A stretch of 64,000 bases of DNA from JAOAPY01 sp041492185 (GCA_041492185.1 JBGPWL010000001.1:1-64000); one strand, 5' to 3'. Shown: positions 17,276-26,638, counted from the stretch's first letter. Notes: a model not told the origin generated them from the letters alone. Numbers and translations are program-made.

Positions 17276-19120
17276 CTATTCGCCGAGCGCCGCATACTTG
17301 AACAATCGAAACCGGTAACGCTGCTGTTCGCGAATATTCTTCGCGACGACGCCGTGCAGATCATCGTTCCAGTTCGTGTACTGCTCGATGAACCGATCCG
17401 CGGCGGCTTTGTCTCCGGCGTATTGAACCTCCAAAACTTTCGCCAACAGCTTGCCCACGACGCTGTGATATTTCTCATAGTGAATATTGAGTGTTCCACC
17501 TTCGAAACTAAGCAAGCCATTTTCTAAAAAGAAGTTCCACTGCATCAACTGCATCGTGTTGTAAGGCTGATCGCGACGCGGCTTGTTGTTTTGCAACACG
17601 CGCAGGATGCCGCTGGCGTAAACGCTGCGCAGTTGGTCTTTCGTGTAGTAGTTCTGCTGCTCCAGCGCTTCTGCGACAAACAGCGAAACCAGATCCGCCT
17701 TCATCTCTTCTAGTGCGTTTGCGTCATCCTGCAAAGCGTCGTCAAGGTCGCGTCCGTTGCGCGTGCGATCTACACCGAGATAGTGACCAACCTCGTGCCA
17801 AAGTGTGCGGTAGAAGTTTCCGTCTGAGGTCAAATCATTTTTGTGTGCGGGCGCGATGGCCGCTTCCCAGGTGCGCGAGGTGCCCTCAAAAATATTTGGC
17901 TCGCGCATGATGTTCGCGCGTAGGAGGATCGTGCGGCCATAGCGGCGGGCGAGGTAACTCTCGTTCGGCAAGATGGTCGCCGTATTGCCGCCACGCGCCT
18001 GGCCAAAGTCAGCAATCACATCATAGACGCCGACTGGAATGTCTTCGCGGATGCGTTTGTGATGATCGTAAGGCAGCGAATCTTCCAACCCCTGCAAGCC
18101 TTTCATTGCTTGCCGCAGCGCCGTCGTCTCCTGCTGTCGCGTTAGCAGAAGACTGAAAGCAAAGAAAGTCTTCACGCCATAAAGTTCATCGTCATAAGTC
18201 TCGTATGAACCAATCTGCGCGTTCAGATTTTTAAAGTGACCGGTGACCCACGCCGCATCGCCCGACTCGTAATCGTCTGAAAGCAAATCGCGCGCGCGGT
18301 TGCGCAGATACTTTGCAAACTCCTCGTCGTCTTTCTGCACAGCATCGGCCGCTTCGTTCAAAAGCGCGTACGCCTTCATCAACTGATCAGCGTAAGCGAC
18401 GGAATAGGGGACGGCATAGAATCCCCATTGTGAGGCCGGCATGTCCGCGCGGAACAGATGAAGCTCCTTTTCCGCCTGAAGCGTTCCTAGATGTTGACGC
18501 AGTCCTGGATGCAAAGTGTTCAATGCTGGGAAGTCGCTTAAGTTGGCAGCGTCTTCATGCAAATTCTTTTGCAGCGCCACACGCACTCGGGTACGCAGAT
18601 CCATGAACTTCTCACGTTGTTCGGGATTTTTGGCGATGAAAGCCTCCAGCTCGTCCTTCGTCGCGCCCCACGGGAATACGTTCTTGCCCGGTTCCGAACC
18701 AATGACCGGCAAAAACGGCTCGCGCTTGTTCTCGAGCGTCGTCGCAATCGGTCCCTGGTTCAAACGATAAAGCGTCAACAAGTTCTGACTAGCTGGTGTC
18801 GATCCGGTTTGCTTATCGAGTTGTTCAAGTGCAGTGAATGACGACAGCGCCTGTGTGTGCCGCTGCGCTTCGTACAGTCTCTGACATATCTTTCCGACCT
18901 CGAGCAGCTTCGCCACCGCTCTACGCTCGCCCTCGCTTAAGTGTGACAAGTCCGGCGCTAGCCGAATCGTCTGCGTCTTGTCGATAATCGGCTGGCTCTT
19001 TTCAAGCGGCCAATAACCCGCGGGAAGCTGATTCGTGCTTCTCACAGGCCCTCCTGTTTGGGCACAAATGTTTACCGTAACAATGACCAGCAACAAAGAG
19101 GCGGCTATTTTTTGGGACAT
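17276..19120 (-). CDS. secreted zinc metallopeptidase-like protein (gluzincin, M49-like)
   Basis: This 614-residue protein has a short signal peptide (AASLLLVIVTVNICAQ). The zinc motif HEVGHYLG (His442, Glu443, His446) is followed about 30 residues later by EEMKAD, a plausible third ligand. That layout is typical of gluzincins and recalls, without matching exactly, the dipeptidyl-peptidase III family (M49), whose motif is HELLGH. The region before it (residues 100-430) is helical, and DLRTRVRVALQ and GFYAVPYS recur in large secreted homologues. The substrate is unknown; a peptidase role outside the cytoplasm is inferred. The gene precedes the small membrane protein gene by 27 bases in gene space. 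Confidence 0.7.
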   Translation of the reverse strand: MSQKIAASLLLVIVTVNICAQTGGPVRSTNQLPAGYWPLEKSQPIIDKTQTIRLAPDLSHLSEGERRAVAKLLEVGKICQRLYEAQRHTQALSSFTALEQLDKQTGSTPASQNLLTLYRLNQGPIATTLENKREPFLPVIGSEPGKNVFPWGATKDELEAFIAKNPEQREKFMDLRTRVRVALQKNLHEDAANLSDFPALNTLHPGLRQHLGTLQAEKELHLFRADMPASQWGFYAVPYSVAYADQLMKAYALLNEAADAVQKDDEEFAKYLRNRARDLLSDDYESGDAAWVTGHFKNLNAQIGSYETYDDELYGVKTFFAFSLLLTRQQETTALRQAMKGLQGLEDSLPYDHHKRIREDIPVGVYDVIADFGQARGGNTATILPNESYLARRYGRTILLRANIMREPNIFEGTSRTWEAAIAPAHKNDLTSDGNFYRTLWHEVGHYLGVDRTRNGRDLDDALQDDANALEEMKADLVSLFVAEALEQQNYYTKDQLRSVYASGILRVLQNNKPRRDQPYNTMQLMQWNFFLENGLLSFEGGTLNIHYEKYHSVVGKLLAKVLEVQYAGDKAAADRFIEQYTNWNDDLHGVVAKNIREQQRYRFRLFKYAALGE

Positions 19121-19147
19121 AGTTTCGTCTCGTTCAATTCGTCGTGT

Positions 19148-19531
19148 TCATACCTGGTGCGGATAAAACAGCCAGGCGCCAATGCTCACTAATGGGTAAA
19201 GAAGAACCTCGAGGTTCTCGAACCAGGGTTGTGCCCTCGTGATAAATCCATAGGCGTGAACCATGGTCATGAAAATGCCAATGAGGATGATCAGATCGAA
19301 CACTGAGCGGTTAGCCCAGGGATCGCGCGCCGCCTGAAATCCGACAATCGCAATGGATAGCGCGACGCCGCCAAGCGAACGTCCGAGGTAGTTTGCAAAT
19401 TGCGTTTCGTCCGGAATTCTCCAACCCAGCCTGCGTCCCCAAGTCATGGGAGACAACAGCAGCGGCAAACCCAGCAGCAGAACCAACCCAGCAGATCCCA
19501 CCAGCATAAAGATTCTTGATCCCGTGTTCAT
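19148..19531 (-). CDS. small integral membrane protein, unknown function
   Basis: The 127-residue product has four hydrophobic segments: LVGSAGLVLLLGLPLLLS, SLGGVALSIAIVGF, VFDLIILIGIFMTMVHAYGF and a C-terminal VLLYPLVSIGAWLFY. I chose the ATG at 19531 because an AGGAGG site lies nine bases upstream; the frame opens earlier at 19645 but without a ribosome-binding site. It is probably co-transcribed with the metallopeptidase downstream. No family could be named. Confidence 0.75.
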   Translation of the reverse strand: MNTGSRIFMLVGSAGLVLLLGLPLLLSPMTWGRRLGWRIPDETQFANYLGRSLGGVALSIAIVGFQAARDPWANRSVFDLIILIGIFMTMVHAYGFITRAQPWFENLEVLLYPLVSIGAWLFYPHQV

Positions 19532-19743
19532 TTGTGTGGCCCTCCTGTGCGTTGAGGGAACTCCATTTAGTTGTGAACTCGGCCTTAAGTATACCCCAGG
19601 GCGCACCGACTCCTGAATCAACTGTCCGACATTCCTTGCAGCCATCGGTCAGCAAAATGGCGCGCAACATTTTTGCGTATGACACTTGCCTAACGATTAG
19701 CGATTTTGAGGTTGGGCATTGCGTTTGCCAACTATCGTCGCAG

Positions 19744-20607
19744 ATGTTTCCGCGACCACTGACAATTTTGCAACGTTCACGCAGCTACGACGGTGAGCCG
19801 ATCGCTCGGCAGCCAGAAACCGTCTTTGATCCGATCGTCGGTTCGGCCGCAGGAATAATTGAAGGCATTCAGCGGCGATGGGCGCGCGAACGGCGACGAC
19901 GCAAAGTTGGTCGCGCATACGATATGGCGCTGGAAATCGCCCGCGTGATTCCGCGCGGCTCAGAAGTACTGGACGTTGGTTGCGGCAACGGCTTCATCGC
20001 GCATCATCTCAGCGCAATGTTGGGAGCGAGTGTTGTCGGAATCGACCTGGGGGACAGCGCTGACGCTCCGATCGATTATCGACGTTACGACGGCGCGCGT
20101 TTTCCAGCGCCGGACAATTCATTTGACGCAGTGCTGCTCTGTTACGTCCTGCATCACGCGCAGGATGTCCGCGTGGTTCTTAGCGACATGCGTCGCGTGC
20201 TGCGTGTTGGTGGATTGGCTGTTGTCTACGAAGACGTTCCGCATAGCTGGTGGGATCGTCTGGTTTGCAATTTTCACAATCGCCAGTGGAAGAACCGCAC
20301 CGGGCCCTGCACCTTCCGGTTGGAGTCACAGTGGCGCGCTCTCTTCAATTCCTTCGGCTTTGAGATTTCTAGTGAACGGCCACTTTCGCGCTGGCGCAAC
20401 CTCACGCATCCTGTTTGTCGGAGGTTCTACATGCTGAAGCTGAGGCCGCAGTGCCTAATGCGTTACCTTGGTCCTGCGGTCAGCCGGGAAGCGAATGTTA
20501 TTCGGATCGAGAAAAGCCAGCAGATCGATGAGGGCGTTTTGCAGAGCGATCATCCGAGGTCGAGCCTTTTCGAGATCAGTGTTCAATTTAGCAATATCAT
20601 GTCTTAG
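19744..20607 (+). CDS. class I SAM-dependent methyltransferase with antisense-overlapping tail
   Basis: The SAM-binding motif VLDVGCGNGFIAHHL is followed by VVGIDLGD and FDAVLLCYVLHHAQD, the normal Methyltransf_11 order. The start is uncertain: ATG 19744 or 19657 are both possible, and neither has a clear Shine-Dalgarno. The conserved-looking part ends near FYMLKL (about position 20440). The last ~50 residues lie antisense over the C-terminus of the convergent gene (20455-20607). That suggests the original stop was lost or the neighbour was rearranged. The substrate is unknown. Confidence 0.75.
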   Translation: MFPRPLTILQRSRSYDGEPIARQPETVFDPIVGSAAGIIEGIQRRWARERRRRKVGRAYDMALEIARVIPRGSEVLDVGCGNGFIAHHLSAMLGASVVGIDLGDSADAPIDYRRYDGARFPAPDNSFDAVLLCYVLHHAQDVRVVLSDMRRVLRVGGLAVVYEDVPHSWWDRLVCNFHNRQWKNRTGPCTFRLESQWRALFNSFGFEISSERPLSRWRNLTHPVCRRFYMLKLRPQCLMRYLGPAVSREANVIRIEKSQQIDEGVLQSDHPRSSLFEISVQFSNIMS

Positions 20608-21198
20608 GCCTTCCACTAGCAGATTCTTCTTGGCTTTGAGGCTACGGAGGAATTTGCCATAGCCAATACATTCGGGACCGCGCGGGCCTTCATATATCAG
20701 CGATTCTCCGATTGCGCGCTGCTCACCGGCGAAAATCCAAAACACCTGGTTAAATGCGCTCGCATCAGCCTGCCAGATCGAATAAATATTATCTTGCAGG
20801 CGAGCCAGACTCCGCGTTTGCTCGTCCTCGCCAAGATCCAGGAACTGAATCTCTTTGCGGATGATCTCTGTCCACGCCAAGTACTGGGCAATCAAGAACG
20901 TCGTGTTATCAATGACGTAAGAACGAGTCCGCTCATCACCGCTTTGGATATATGTTTGGATGAGGTCGAGCTTAAGGATGTTGAAAAAGCGACTCTGAAG
21001 ATCGTAGGCCGCTCTAGCGAGAGGCTCTCGAAATTTAGCAACTGTTTTCTCTGACTCAAATCTCCTCTCGTCCGCCGTGCGAAGTCTTTCGAGTTCCGCC
21101 TGAAATCGCGTGGATTTCAGTTGGCCGAAGATTGCTATGGCCGCCGATGAAAGAGCTACAACTGCAGAGACGATTGCAATTATCAATTCGGTCTTCAT
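20455..21198 (-). CDS. membrane-anchored protein of unknown function
   Basis: The 247-residue product starts with one transmembrane helix (LIIAIVSAVVALSSAAIAIFG). A short coiled coil (STRFQAELERLRTADERRFESEK) and a helical domain follow. This topology (N-terminal anchor, cytoplasmic helices) is common among hypothetical proteins near defence or signalling genes, but I recognise no family. The ATG at 21198 was chosen because it directly precedes the membrane helix; the frame is open 57 codons further upstream. It overlaps the convergent methyltransferase by about 150 bases. Confidence 0.7.
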   Translation of the reverse strand: MKTELIIAIVSAVVALSSAAIAIFGQLKSTRFQAELERLRTADERRFESEKTVAKFREPLARAAYDLQSRFFNILKLDLIQTYIQSGDERTRSYVIDNTTFLIAQYLAWTEIIRKEIQFLDLGEDEQTRSLARLQDNIYSIWQADASAFNQVFWIFAGEQRAIGESLIYEGPRGPECIGYGKFLRSLKAKKNLLVEGLRHDIAKLNTDLEKARPRMIALQNALIDLLAFLDPNNIRFPADRRTKVTH

Positions 21199-21211
21199 CT
21201 TATCGCGACTT

Positions 21212-21751
21212 TTATTTCTGTTCAGTGCCAAGCACCGCCTGCAAATCACTGTAATCTGCTTTCGGTTTCGTGCGGCAGACAAAGCTAACCTCTTTTGGTT
21301 TGCCGGGGGCGGTGACGCTGACGCCTTGAGAACTGACGGCTGGTTTTTCTTCGCCGTTGTAATCGTCAAAGACTGAATACTCGTAGCCGTTGATCGTGAA
21401 GTTGATTTCAGTCAGATCGAACTGCGCGCGAAAGTAGTGAGTATAGTGAAACTTCTGCTGCGTCGCTTCCCGGTCTTTGGGATACTCAAGCTCGATCTTT
21501 CCCGGCAGGCCAAAACGATACTGCAAATAGCCGCGTTCACTGGTCAGATCTTTCGACGCGCATATGGAAACGATCTTTGCGGGACGTTTGACCAGACAAC
21601 TGAAAATGATGCGCTCGTCTTTAGCGCAGAGTGAGTTCGGTTGCAGCTTGCCTGGTTGAGTAGAAGCAGGAATGAGTGAATCGTTCGCGCTGGAAGCGGC
21701 GACGCAAACAATTGCGAAAGCGAGAACAAAGATTGATGTCGGGATGCGCAT
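21212..21751 (-). CDS. secreted protein with paired cysteines, unknown function
   Basis: The 179-residue product has a signal peptide (IFVLAFAIVCVAASSA). A mature domain follows with FSCLVKRPAKIVSICAS, GYLQYRFGLPGKIELEYP and a C-terminal VSFVCRTK. The FSC...SICAS and late Cys suggest disulfide bonds. Similar small periplasmic proteins exist in many proteobacteria without known function; this is recollection rather than a search. The ATG at 21751 is preferred to GTG 21757. It is 13 bases upstream of the membrane-anchored gene and probably shares its transcript. Confidence 0.72.
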   Translation of the reverse strand: MRIPTSIFVLAFAIVCVAASSANDSLIPASTQPGKLQPNSLCAKDERIIFSCLVKRPAKIVSICASKDLTSERGYLQYRFGLPGKIELEYPKDREATQQKFHYTHYFRAQFDLTEINFTINGYEYSVFDDYNGEEKPAVSSQGVSVTAPGKPKEVSFVCRTKPKADYSDLQAVLGTEQK

Positions 21752-21811
21752 GTTCACGGATGGTAAGCCGAGAGAACTTATTTCGTAAAGCGTGGGGTGC
21801 TATGCATTTTT

Positions 21812-21963
21812 CTCCCTCTCCCTCTGGGAGAGGGTTGGGGAGAGGGCCTGAGCGCAGAACCTACTCTGGACCCCATGTTGTTGGTTAACACGACTCACGA
21901 TCAAAAATACTTTACGCTAAGCCTGGCACCCTCACCCCAGCCCTCTCCCAAAGGGAGAGGGAG
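21812..21963. repeat. dispersed palindromic repeat, CCCTCTCCC family (copy 1)
   Basis: The left arm, about 21812-21846, and the right arm, about 21929-21963, are imperfect inverted copies built of CCCTCTCCC / GGGAGAGGG units. Each arm can fold into its own hairpin (CTCCCTCT.GGGAGAGGG). The central ~80 bases look unrelated. A second copy lies at 37153-37308. Non-autonomous (MITE-like or REP-like) mobility is inferred. Confidence 0.85.
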
Positions 21964-22165
21964 TTTTCCCGTATGCGGAGCCCTTCCTCACGGTCGGGCT
22001 AGTGCCCCGCCCTTCACGCGGGTTGGTGAATAATAAGGCGTGAATGGCGAATAGTAAACCGTCGGGCTTCGTTGCTTGGGTTTGACAGTGGCACACGCAT
22101 CCTGCGCTTAGAATCACGGGCTGGAAGCCCGCGCCACTCTAGCCGCTAGCGGGCTCGCGTACTCA
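21964..22165. other. intergenic remnant with hairpin, no gene
   Basis: No convincing gene is visible here. The stretch holds a perfect hairpin CGGGCT-GGA-AGCCCG at 22117-22131, and GC-rich phrases typical of dispersed repeats (CCCGCGCCAC). Together with the repeat just before it, this makes about 400 bases of repeat-rich spacer between two minus-strand genes. Confidence 0.5.
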
Positions 22166-22777
22166 TCAATCCCCTCTTGAACCGCGCAGAGCCAGCCACG
22201 CGGCTGTCGCCGCTACTCGTTGCTCGGCGCGCCAGGGTGGGCCTGCGGAACGGCCGAGACTCGTGAGGGAGGCGTTCAACTTTGCGATCGTACACTGGAG
22301 TGTCGATGCCGCCTGCGCTTCTAAGCCTCGTTCAGTGAAAACTCGTTTCGCCAGTCCGTTAGCTTTCGCTGCCGACTCAAGCACTTGCCGAAACAGCACT
22401 CCTTCGGCGGCGTGGGCGCGAATGTGCGGATTGCCGATTCTGCTTAGATCGCGATCCGCAGCTCCCGCGATTCCAACGCGTATCACCCTCACTCCATCGG
22501 ATTGTAATTCGCCGATGAGTTCGCGGAGCGCGCTTGCCGCGACGCGCTCAATCTTGCGCACCAGTGGCTTCACCTTTATCTGGGATTGATTCCAGGGCAG
22601 TTCCATCACCTCGTGGTAGGGTTGGCAAGTCGCGGGCACGCGCGGATCGCTAAGGAGGAGTTCAATGCGTCGGACGAACTGCGGAGAATCTGCGGGCCCG
22701 CGCAGCACAACTGCAATGGCTCGACCTGTCTTCGCCTTAAAACCAATGGCGCCGATGTTCGCATTGGCATGTTTCAT
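22166..22777 (-). CDS. conserved hypothetical protein
   Basis: The 203-residue soluble product has no signal peptide or membrane helix. Its N-terminal half (IGAIGFKAKTGRAIAVVL, SPQFVRRIELLLSDP, TCQPYHEVMELPW) forms a compact alpha/beta-looking domain. Later VRVIRVGIAGAADRDL and GNPHIRAHAAEGVLFR recur with a glycine- and His-rich pattern. I do not recognise the family. It starts 11 bases after the DUF4388 gene, so the two are probably one transcript. Confidence 0.7.
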   Translation of the reverse strand: MKHANANIGAIGFKAKTGRAIAVVLRGPADSPQFVRRIELLLSDPRVPATCQPYHEVMELPWNQSQIKVKPLVRKIERVAASALRELIGELQSDGVRVIRVGIAGAADRDLSRIGNPHIRAHAAEGVLFRQVLESAAKANGLAKRVFTERGLEAQAASTLQCTIAKLNASLTSLGRSAGPPWRAEQRVAATAAWLALRGSRGD

Positions 22778-22788
22778 TGTTGTTGTGA

Positions 22789-23910
22789 TTAGAAGCCAAT
22801 GATTCCGTTGTCAGCCAGTTGCTTGATCATTCGCAAGCTATCAGCCTCGCGAAAAGGACAGATGGACAGGATCGATTCTATGTCCCACTCGCCGTTGATG
22901 CGCGAAAGCACAAAGCCCTCTTGCGGTCCGATTTGTTCCTGCGTCAGACTTTCTAACGGAACCAGGATCTTCGGCACCGCGCGACGTGATAGTTTAGAAG
23001 CATAGACCTTTTTGATAAACTGTTCTTCCGCCAACAGCAGCAAGCTCTGGGCCTGGGAATGTTTTGGTTCCTTTTGTAGGGCTCTTTGAACGATTGCTAA
23101 AGCACTCTCCGCCTTACCTTCGTCGAGATCGGATTGCGCCAGTCGCAACATGTCCGTAACCGTCGACGGCAGCTCGGGTAATTCTTCGATCGTCGATCGA
23201 AGCTCAGGCGCCTCGCCCGCAACTCGAACAATTCCGTTGCTGACCAGATCGTATAGTTGAGAATAAACGTGAAATGCAGACGCGTGGATCTGATAGCAAA
23301 TCTCGGCCACCGACATGTGTTTCTGAACAAAGTAGAGTAACAGGCGGACCTCTTTCGAAGCATTCAATGACGACGTCCAGCCGGGCCCTAATTCCAACAA
23401 GGCGCGATCGGACGGAATCAGAGTTCGGTAACGCTTCCACTCGTCAATTCGGTAAATTCCTTCCATCACGACGGATTGCGGTTGAACCTGGATGCGAATC
23501 AGATCGTCGGGCAGCGCATTGTTATCATAGAATTCAAATTGCGCCTCGTCCCAGAGAAATAACTCATAGATGACTTCCAACGTGCGAGTGCGCAGAATCT
23601 CAAGTACGTCCACCTCTGTGAGTAACCCTTTCGAAACCAATATCTCTCCCAGTCTGCCGCCAGAGGTTCGCTGGACTTCCATGGCAAGCTGAAGTTTGGT
23701 TTCGTCTACCTTGCCGTAATGGATGAGGACCTGGCCCAAATACTCTTTCGGATCATTTGAATACGAACCGACGATGAGGCCATTCTCAAAGTAGATCTCC
23801 TTCATGACTTTGCCGCGCCCAATCTTCAAACTCCCCGTCTTCCGGCCCACCGCCAGAAACTGGAGCAGATCGGGAATACTCATTGTCGTGAGCGTGCCGT
23901 GAATCGCCAT
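22789..23910 (-). CDS. DUF4388 (PATAN-type) domain protein
   Basis: The 373-residue protein begins MAIHGTLTTMSIPDLLQFLAV and continues KTGSLKIGRGKVMKEIYFENG. This is the clear signature of the DUF4388/PATAN domain (about residues 1-110), found in regulators of gliding, twitching and other signal pathways in myxobacteria, cyanobacteria and acidobacteria. The middle region is a winged-helix-like or PilB-N-like segment (LGEILVSKGLLTEVDVLEIL). A short TPR-like helix pair (DLDEGKAESALAIVQRALQ) precedes the C-terminal domain. A cytoplasmic scaffolding or regulatory role is inferred. Confidence 0.85.
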   Translation of the reverse strand: MAIHGTLTTMSIPDLLQFLAVGRKTGSLKIGRGKVMKEIYFENGLIVGSYSNDPKEYLGQVLIHYGKVDETKLQLAMEVQRTSGGRLGEILVSKGLLTEVDVLEILRTRTLEVIYELFLWDEAQFEFYDNNALPDDLIRIQVQPQSVVMEGIYRIDEWKRYRTLIPSDRALLELGPGWTSSLNASKEVRLLLYFVQKHMSVAEICYQIHASAFHVYSQLYDLVSNGIVRVAGEAPELRSTIEELPELPSTVTDMLRLAQSDLDEGKAESALAIVQRALQKEPKHSQAQSLLLLAEEQFIKKVYASKLSRRAVPKILVPLESLTQEQIGPQEGFVLSRINGEWDIESILSICPFREADSLRMIKQLADNGIIGF

Positions 23911-24062
23911 CGTTAATCGATCCTGTTGCTAGTCATTGAAGAGGAGTTGCTTGTTGGAACCGGGCAAGCTGGAACAAGGTAACCAGATCGGACACAGATA
24001 GAGATTACCTGCTTTCTCAATCGAGTTTCAAGTACTTGGTTTTGTAATAGTGAGGGCCAGGG

Positions 24063-25163
24063 CTATGGAGCAGCAAAGCCAGCCAAGGGGTTGCCGTAGA
24101 ACGCGTCGGTCTTCCACGCATTCGCGTCCCACTGGCCATCAGCCGCACCGATGACTTTCACCGGCAAAATCGTCGCGAAGCCGCCGAGGTTGTTCTTCTG
24201 CGCGATGCCGTTGTCGACCAGACGGCCGTCAGGGCCGACGGTGAACTTTGCCGAGCGTGCCAGCTCGCCGTCGCGCAAAACCTTAACTTCATATTCGCCA
24301 GGGTTCTGATTGAGAAAGAAAATCTGCGACGTGTTGTTCGCACTGCTGGTGTCGGTGTTCCAGCCGCGCACCAATCCCCAAGCGAACGTCCATCGCTCCC
24401 AACGCGTGTTGCCCTCGTGGCTGTTGGCAAAGACCGCCGAGTCGTAGCCGGCGCTGCCTGACTGCTCTTTCGTGCTCGCGATCTGTTTGCCGTTGAAGAA
24501 GAGATAAGCAGCGAGTTTCGTGTTGTCCAGTTCGCCGCGGAACCACATCGCGATCTTCAGTGGCGGCATGTTCGGGTCGGCCGGCGTATTGAAGTAGAGA
24601 TAGCCGATCGGGAGATTCCAATCCTGATCGACATAGTATTCGAACTGGTTCTTAAACGCCGGCAGGTTGTTGCCGATATGAAACTTCGCCACCTTGAACT
24701 TGCCGCTGATTACTCTCTCGTTGGTTCCGCTGAGCTCGTTCTTCAAACGAATGGTGAATCCGAATGTGCCAGTCGCGAGGGTCGTGCGCTTATCAATGTG
24801 CGTGGTAATTGCGGGTGTGACAATTTTTTGCCAGCGCGTAGCGTCGATCGGGGGCGTTTCACATTCGACGCTGTACCAGGGCGCGCCGGCTTCGTTGGTA
24901 AAGTCGATGAAAAAAGCACTGCCGGTATTGATCGGACCTATCACTACGAAACTCATTTCCGGCATCCAACTCCAATAATTGTCCTGCTCGGGGACCTTCC
25001 AATAATGCAGCAGGCGATTAGCGCGCACGATGAGCGAGGCCTTCAAGAGCGTCGGGCCGGACTGAGTGGGCTGGGCCAGAGTCTTCGAATTACTCGCCAG
25101 AGAGCCAACAATCATCGCCAAGACAACAACGATGAGTGCAAATCGAAATGACGAACGTTTCAT
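24063..25163 (-). CDS. secreted protein, paralogue of the gene at 25407-26495
   Basis: The 366-residue product starts at an ATG preceded by AGGAGGAG and has a signal peptide (FALIVVVLAMIVGSLAS). The mature part is beta-rich with GPTLLKASLIVRANRLLHYW, LPIGYLYFNTPADPNMPPLKIAMWFRG and FLNQNPGEYEVKVLRDGELARS (each in part). These same blocks recur in the neighbour, so the pair arose by tandem duplication. I recognise no named family; the folds suggest an extracellular or periplasmic beta-sandwich protein. Nothing indicates an enzyme active site. Confidence 0.75.
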   Translation of the reverse strand: MKRSSFRFALIVVVLAMIVGSLASNSKTLAQPTQSGPTLLKASLIVRANRLLHYWKVPEQDNYWSWMPEMSFVVIGPINTGSAFFIDFTNEAGAPWYSVECETPPIDATRWQKIVTPAITTHIDKRTTLATGTFGFTIRLKNELSGTNERVISGKFKVAKFHIGNNLPAFKNQFEYYVDQDWNLPIGYLYFNTPADPNMPPLKIAMWFRGELDNTKLAAYLFFNGKQIASTKEQSGSAGYDSAVFANSHEGNTRWERWTFAWGLVRGWNTDTSSANNTSQIFFLNQNPGEYEVKVLRDGELARSAKFTVGPDGRLVDNGIAQKNNLGGFATILPVKVIGAADGQWDANAWKTDAFYGNPLAGFAAP

Positions 25164-25224
25164 GACTCCTCCTGTGCTTTGCAAAGACGGATCAGCGATA
25201 GGCCCACGGATTGGCGCTGGCGTC

Positions 25225-25371
25225 GCGGCTTTGCCGCCCGGCAGTGCGGTAAGGCTCTGCCTTACCGTCAGCCCGCATCGAATTCATGGCTGAGGCATAG
25301 CCTCAACTTGAAGATCGGGATGCCACGACGGTAAGCCGTAGGCTTACCGCACTGCGGGGCGGCAAAGCCGC
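25225..25371. repeat. 45-bp imperfect inverted repeat between tandem paralogues
   Basis: The arms at 25225-25269 and 25327-25371 are near-complementary over 45 bases (both contain GCGGCTTTGCCGCCC or its complement). Each arm also holds an internal hairpin (GGTAAG..CTTACC). The element fills most of the 240-base gap between the two related secreted-protein genes. It may have mobilised or mediated the duplication, or may simply be a dispersed palindrome. Confidence 0.88.
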
Positions 25372-25406
25372 ATCGAAAAAACGCCAGAGTAGCCTTTTTC
25401 GCCAAC

Positions 25407-26495
25407 TCAAGGCGCTGTAAATCCACTCAGCCCATTGCCGTAAAGCGTGTCCGTCTTCCATGACGTCGGATCGTATTTCAGATCCTGATCGCCAATGATC
25501 TTGACCGGCAGGACCATGCGGATGCCGCCCAGGTTGTTTTGCTTCGCGATTCCGTTATCAACGATGCGGCCGTCGGCGCCGACGCTGAAACTCGCCGAGC
25601 GCGCCAGCTTTTGCAACCGCAGAACTTTTATTTCGTAATCGCCCGGATTTTTGTCGAGAAAGAAAACGCCGTCCCAGTTGTTCGCGCTCGTATCGTGGTT
25701 GTAGCCGCGCACTTTCGCAAACCCAAATTTCCATAAGCCCCAACGGCCCTGGCTGTCTCCTACGCCGGTGGAAATCTCGTTCTCGTTGTTTCCAGAAGCC
25801 GTGGCAATCTGCTGGCCCTTGTAAAACATCACCGCTTCCATCCTGGTGCCTGACTCGGTGCCGCGAAACCACATCTGGGCACTAATCACGGGAACGTTTT
25901 CATCCATGGTCGGGTCGTACCAGATGAAACCAATCGGCAGACGCCAATCGTTGACGACATAGAATTCCTGTTTGCCTCTGTATTCCGGAATGGCTTGATC
26001 GGGCGCGTAGGTTGCGACTTTGAACTTGCCTTCGAACAGAGCGGTGTTCGTTCCCGCGAGCGCATTCCGTAAAGTGATCTTGAATGGGAACAGACCAGTC
26101 TGCGTGATCGCTTTTTTCTCCCATTCGTTTTCGTCGAGGTCCGGGCCTTTGATCGTGACCAGCTCATCGTTGCCGACTTCATCAGTTCGCAGCTTGTAAC
26201 TGATCCACGGCTTGCCATCGGGCGTAGACGCTTCGAACATCCACTGACTGCCGCCCGGCACCGGGCCCAGAATTTGAAAGCTGACTTGCGGCGCCCACGA
26301 CCACGTGTTGTATCGCGGCTCAGCCGCGCCGGGATTGGGCCAGTAACGCAGGAAGCGCTTCGTGCTGATGATTACCGTGCGCTTGAGCAGCGTCGGACCA
26401 GCCTGAGTCGTTCGCGCGTGGGTCAAAAAGACAAAGGAAGCAAGCAATAGCAAACCAAGCGGTATGACAAAGAAAAGGCGGATCAGCTTTTTCAT
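25407..26495 (-). CDS. secreted protein, paralogue of the gene at 24063-25163
   Basis: The 362-residue product starts at ATG 26495, directly before the signal peptide (FFVIPLGLLLLASFVFL); the frame is open further upstream to 26630 without support. Shared blocks with its downstream paralogue include GPTLLKRTVIISTKRFLRYW, LPIGFIWYDP and GVFFLDKNPGDYEIKVLR. The order of conserved blocks is the same over the full length. Function is unknown, and extracytoplasmic location is inferred from the signal peptide. Confidence 0.75.
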   Translation of the reverse strand: MKKLIRLFFVIPLGLLLLASFVFLTHARTTQAGPTLLKRTVIISTKRFLRYWPNPGAAEPRYNTWSWAPQVSFQILGPVPGGSQWMFEASTPDGKPWISYKLRTDEVGNDELVTIKGPDLDENEWEKKAITQTGLFPFKITLRNALAGTNTALFEGKFKVATYAPDQAIPEYRGKQEFYVVNDWRLPIGFIWYDPTMDENVPVISAQMWFRGTESGTRMEAVMFYKGQQIATASGNNENEISTGVGDSQGRWGLWKFGFAKVRGYNHDTSANNWDGVFFLDKNPGDYEIKVLRLQKLARSASFSVGADGRIVDNGIAKQNNLGGIRMVLPVKIIGDQDLKYDPTSWKTDTLYGNGLSGFTAP

Positions 26496-26638
26496 AGCGA
26501 ATCTCTGTCTTTTTGGATCTCTCAGGTTAGGCCACGGGTAGATTACCGAAAGCAATCTCCCCGATGGCGTGATTGAACGAATGACTCTACCAAAACCCAG
26601 GCTCGCCGTAACGGTGAATATCCGCAGCACATTGGGGC

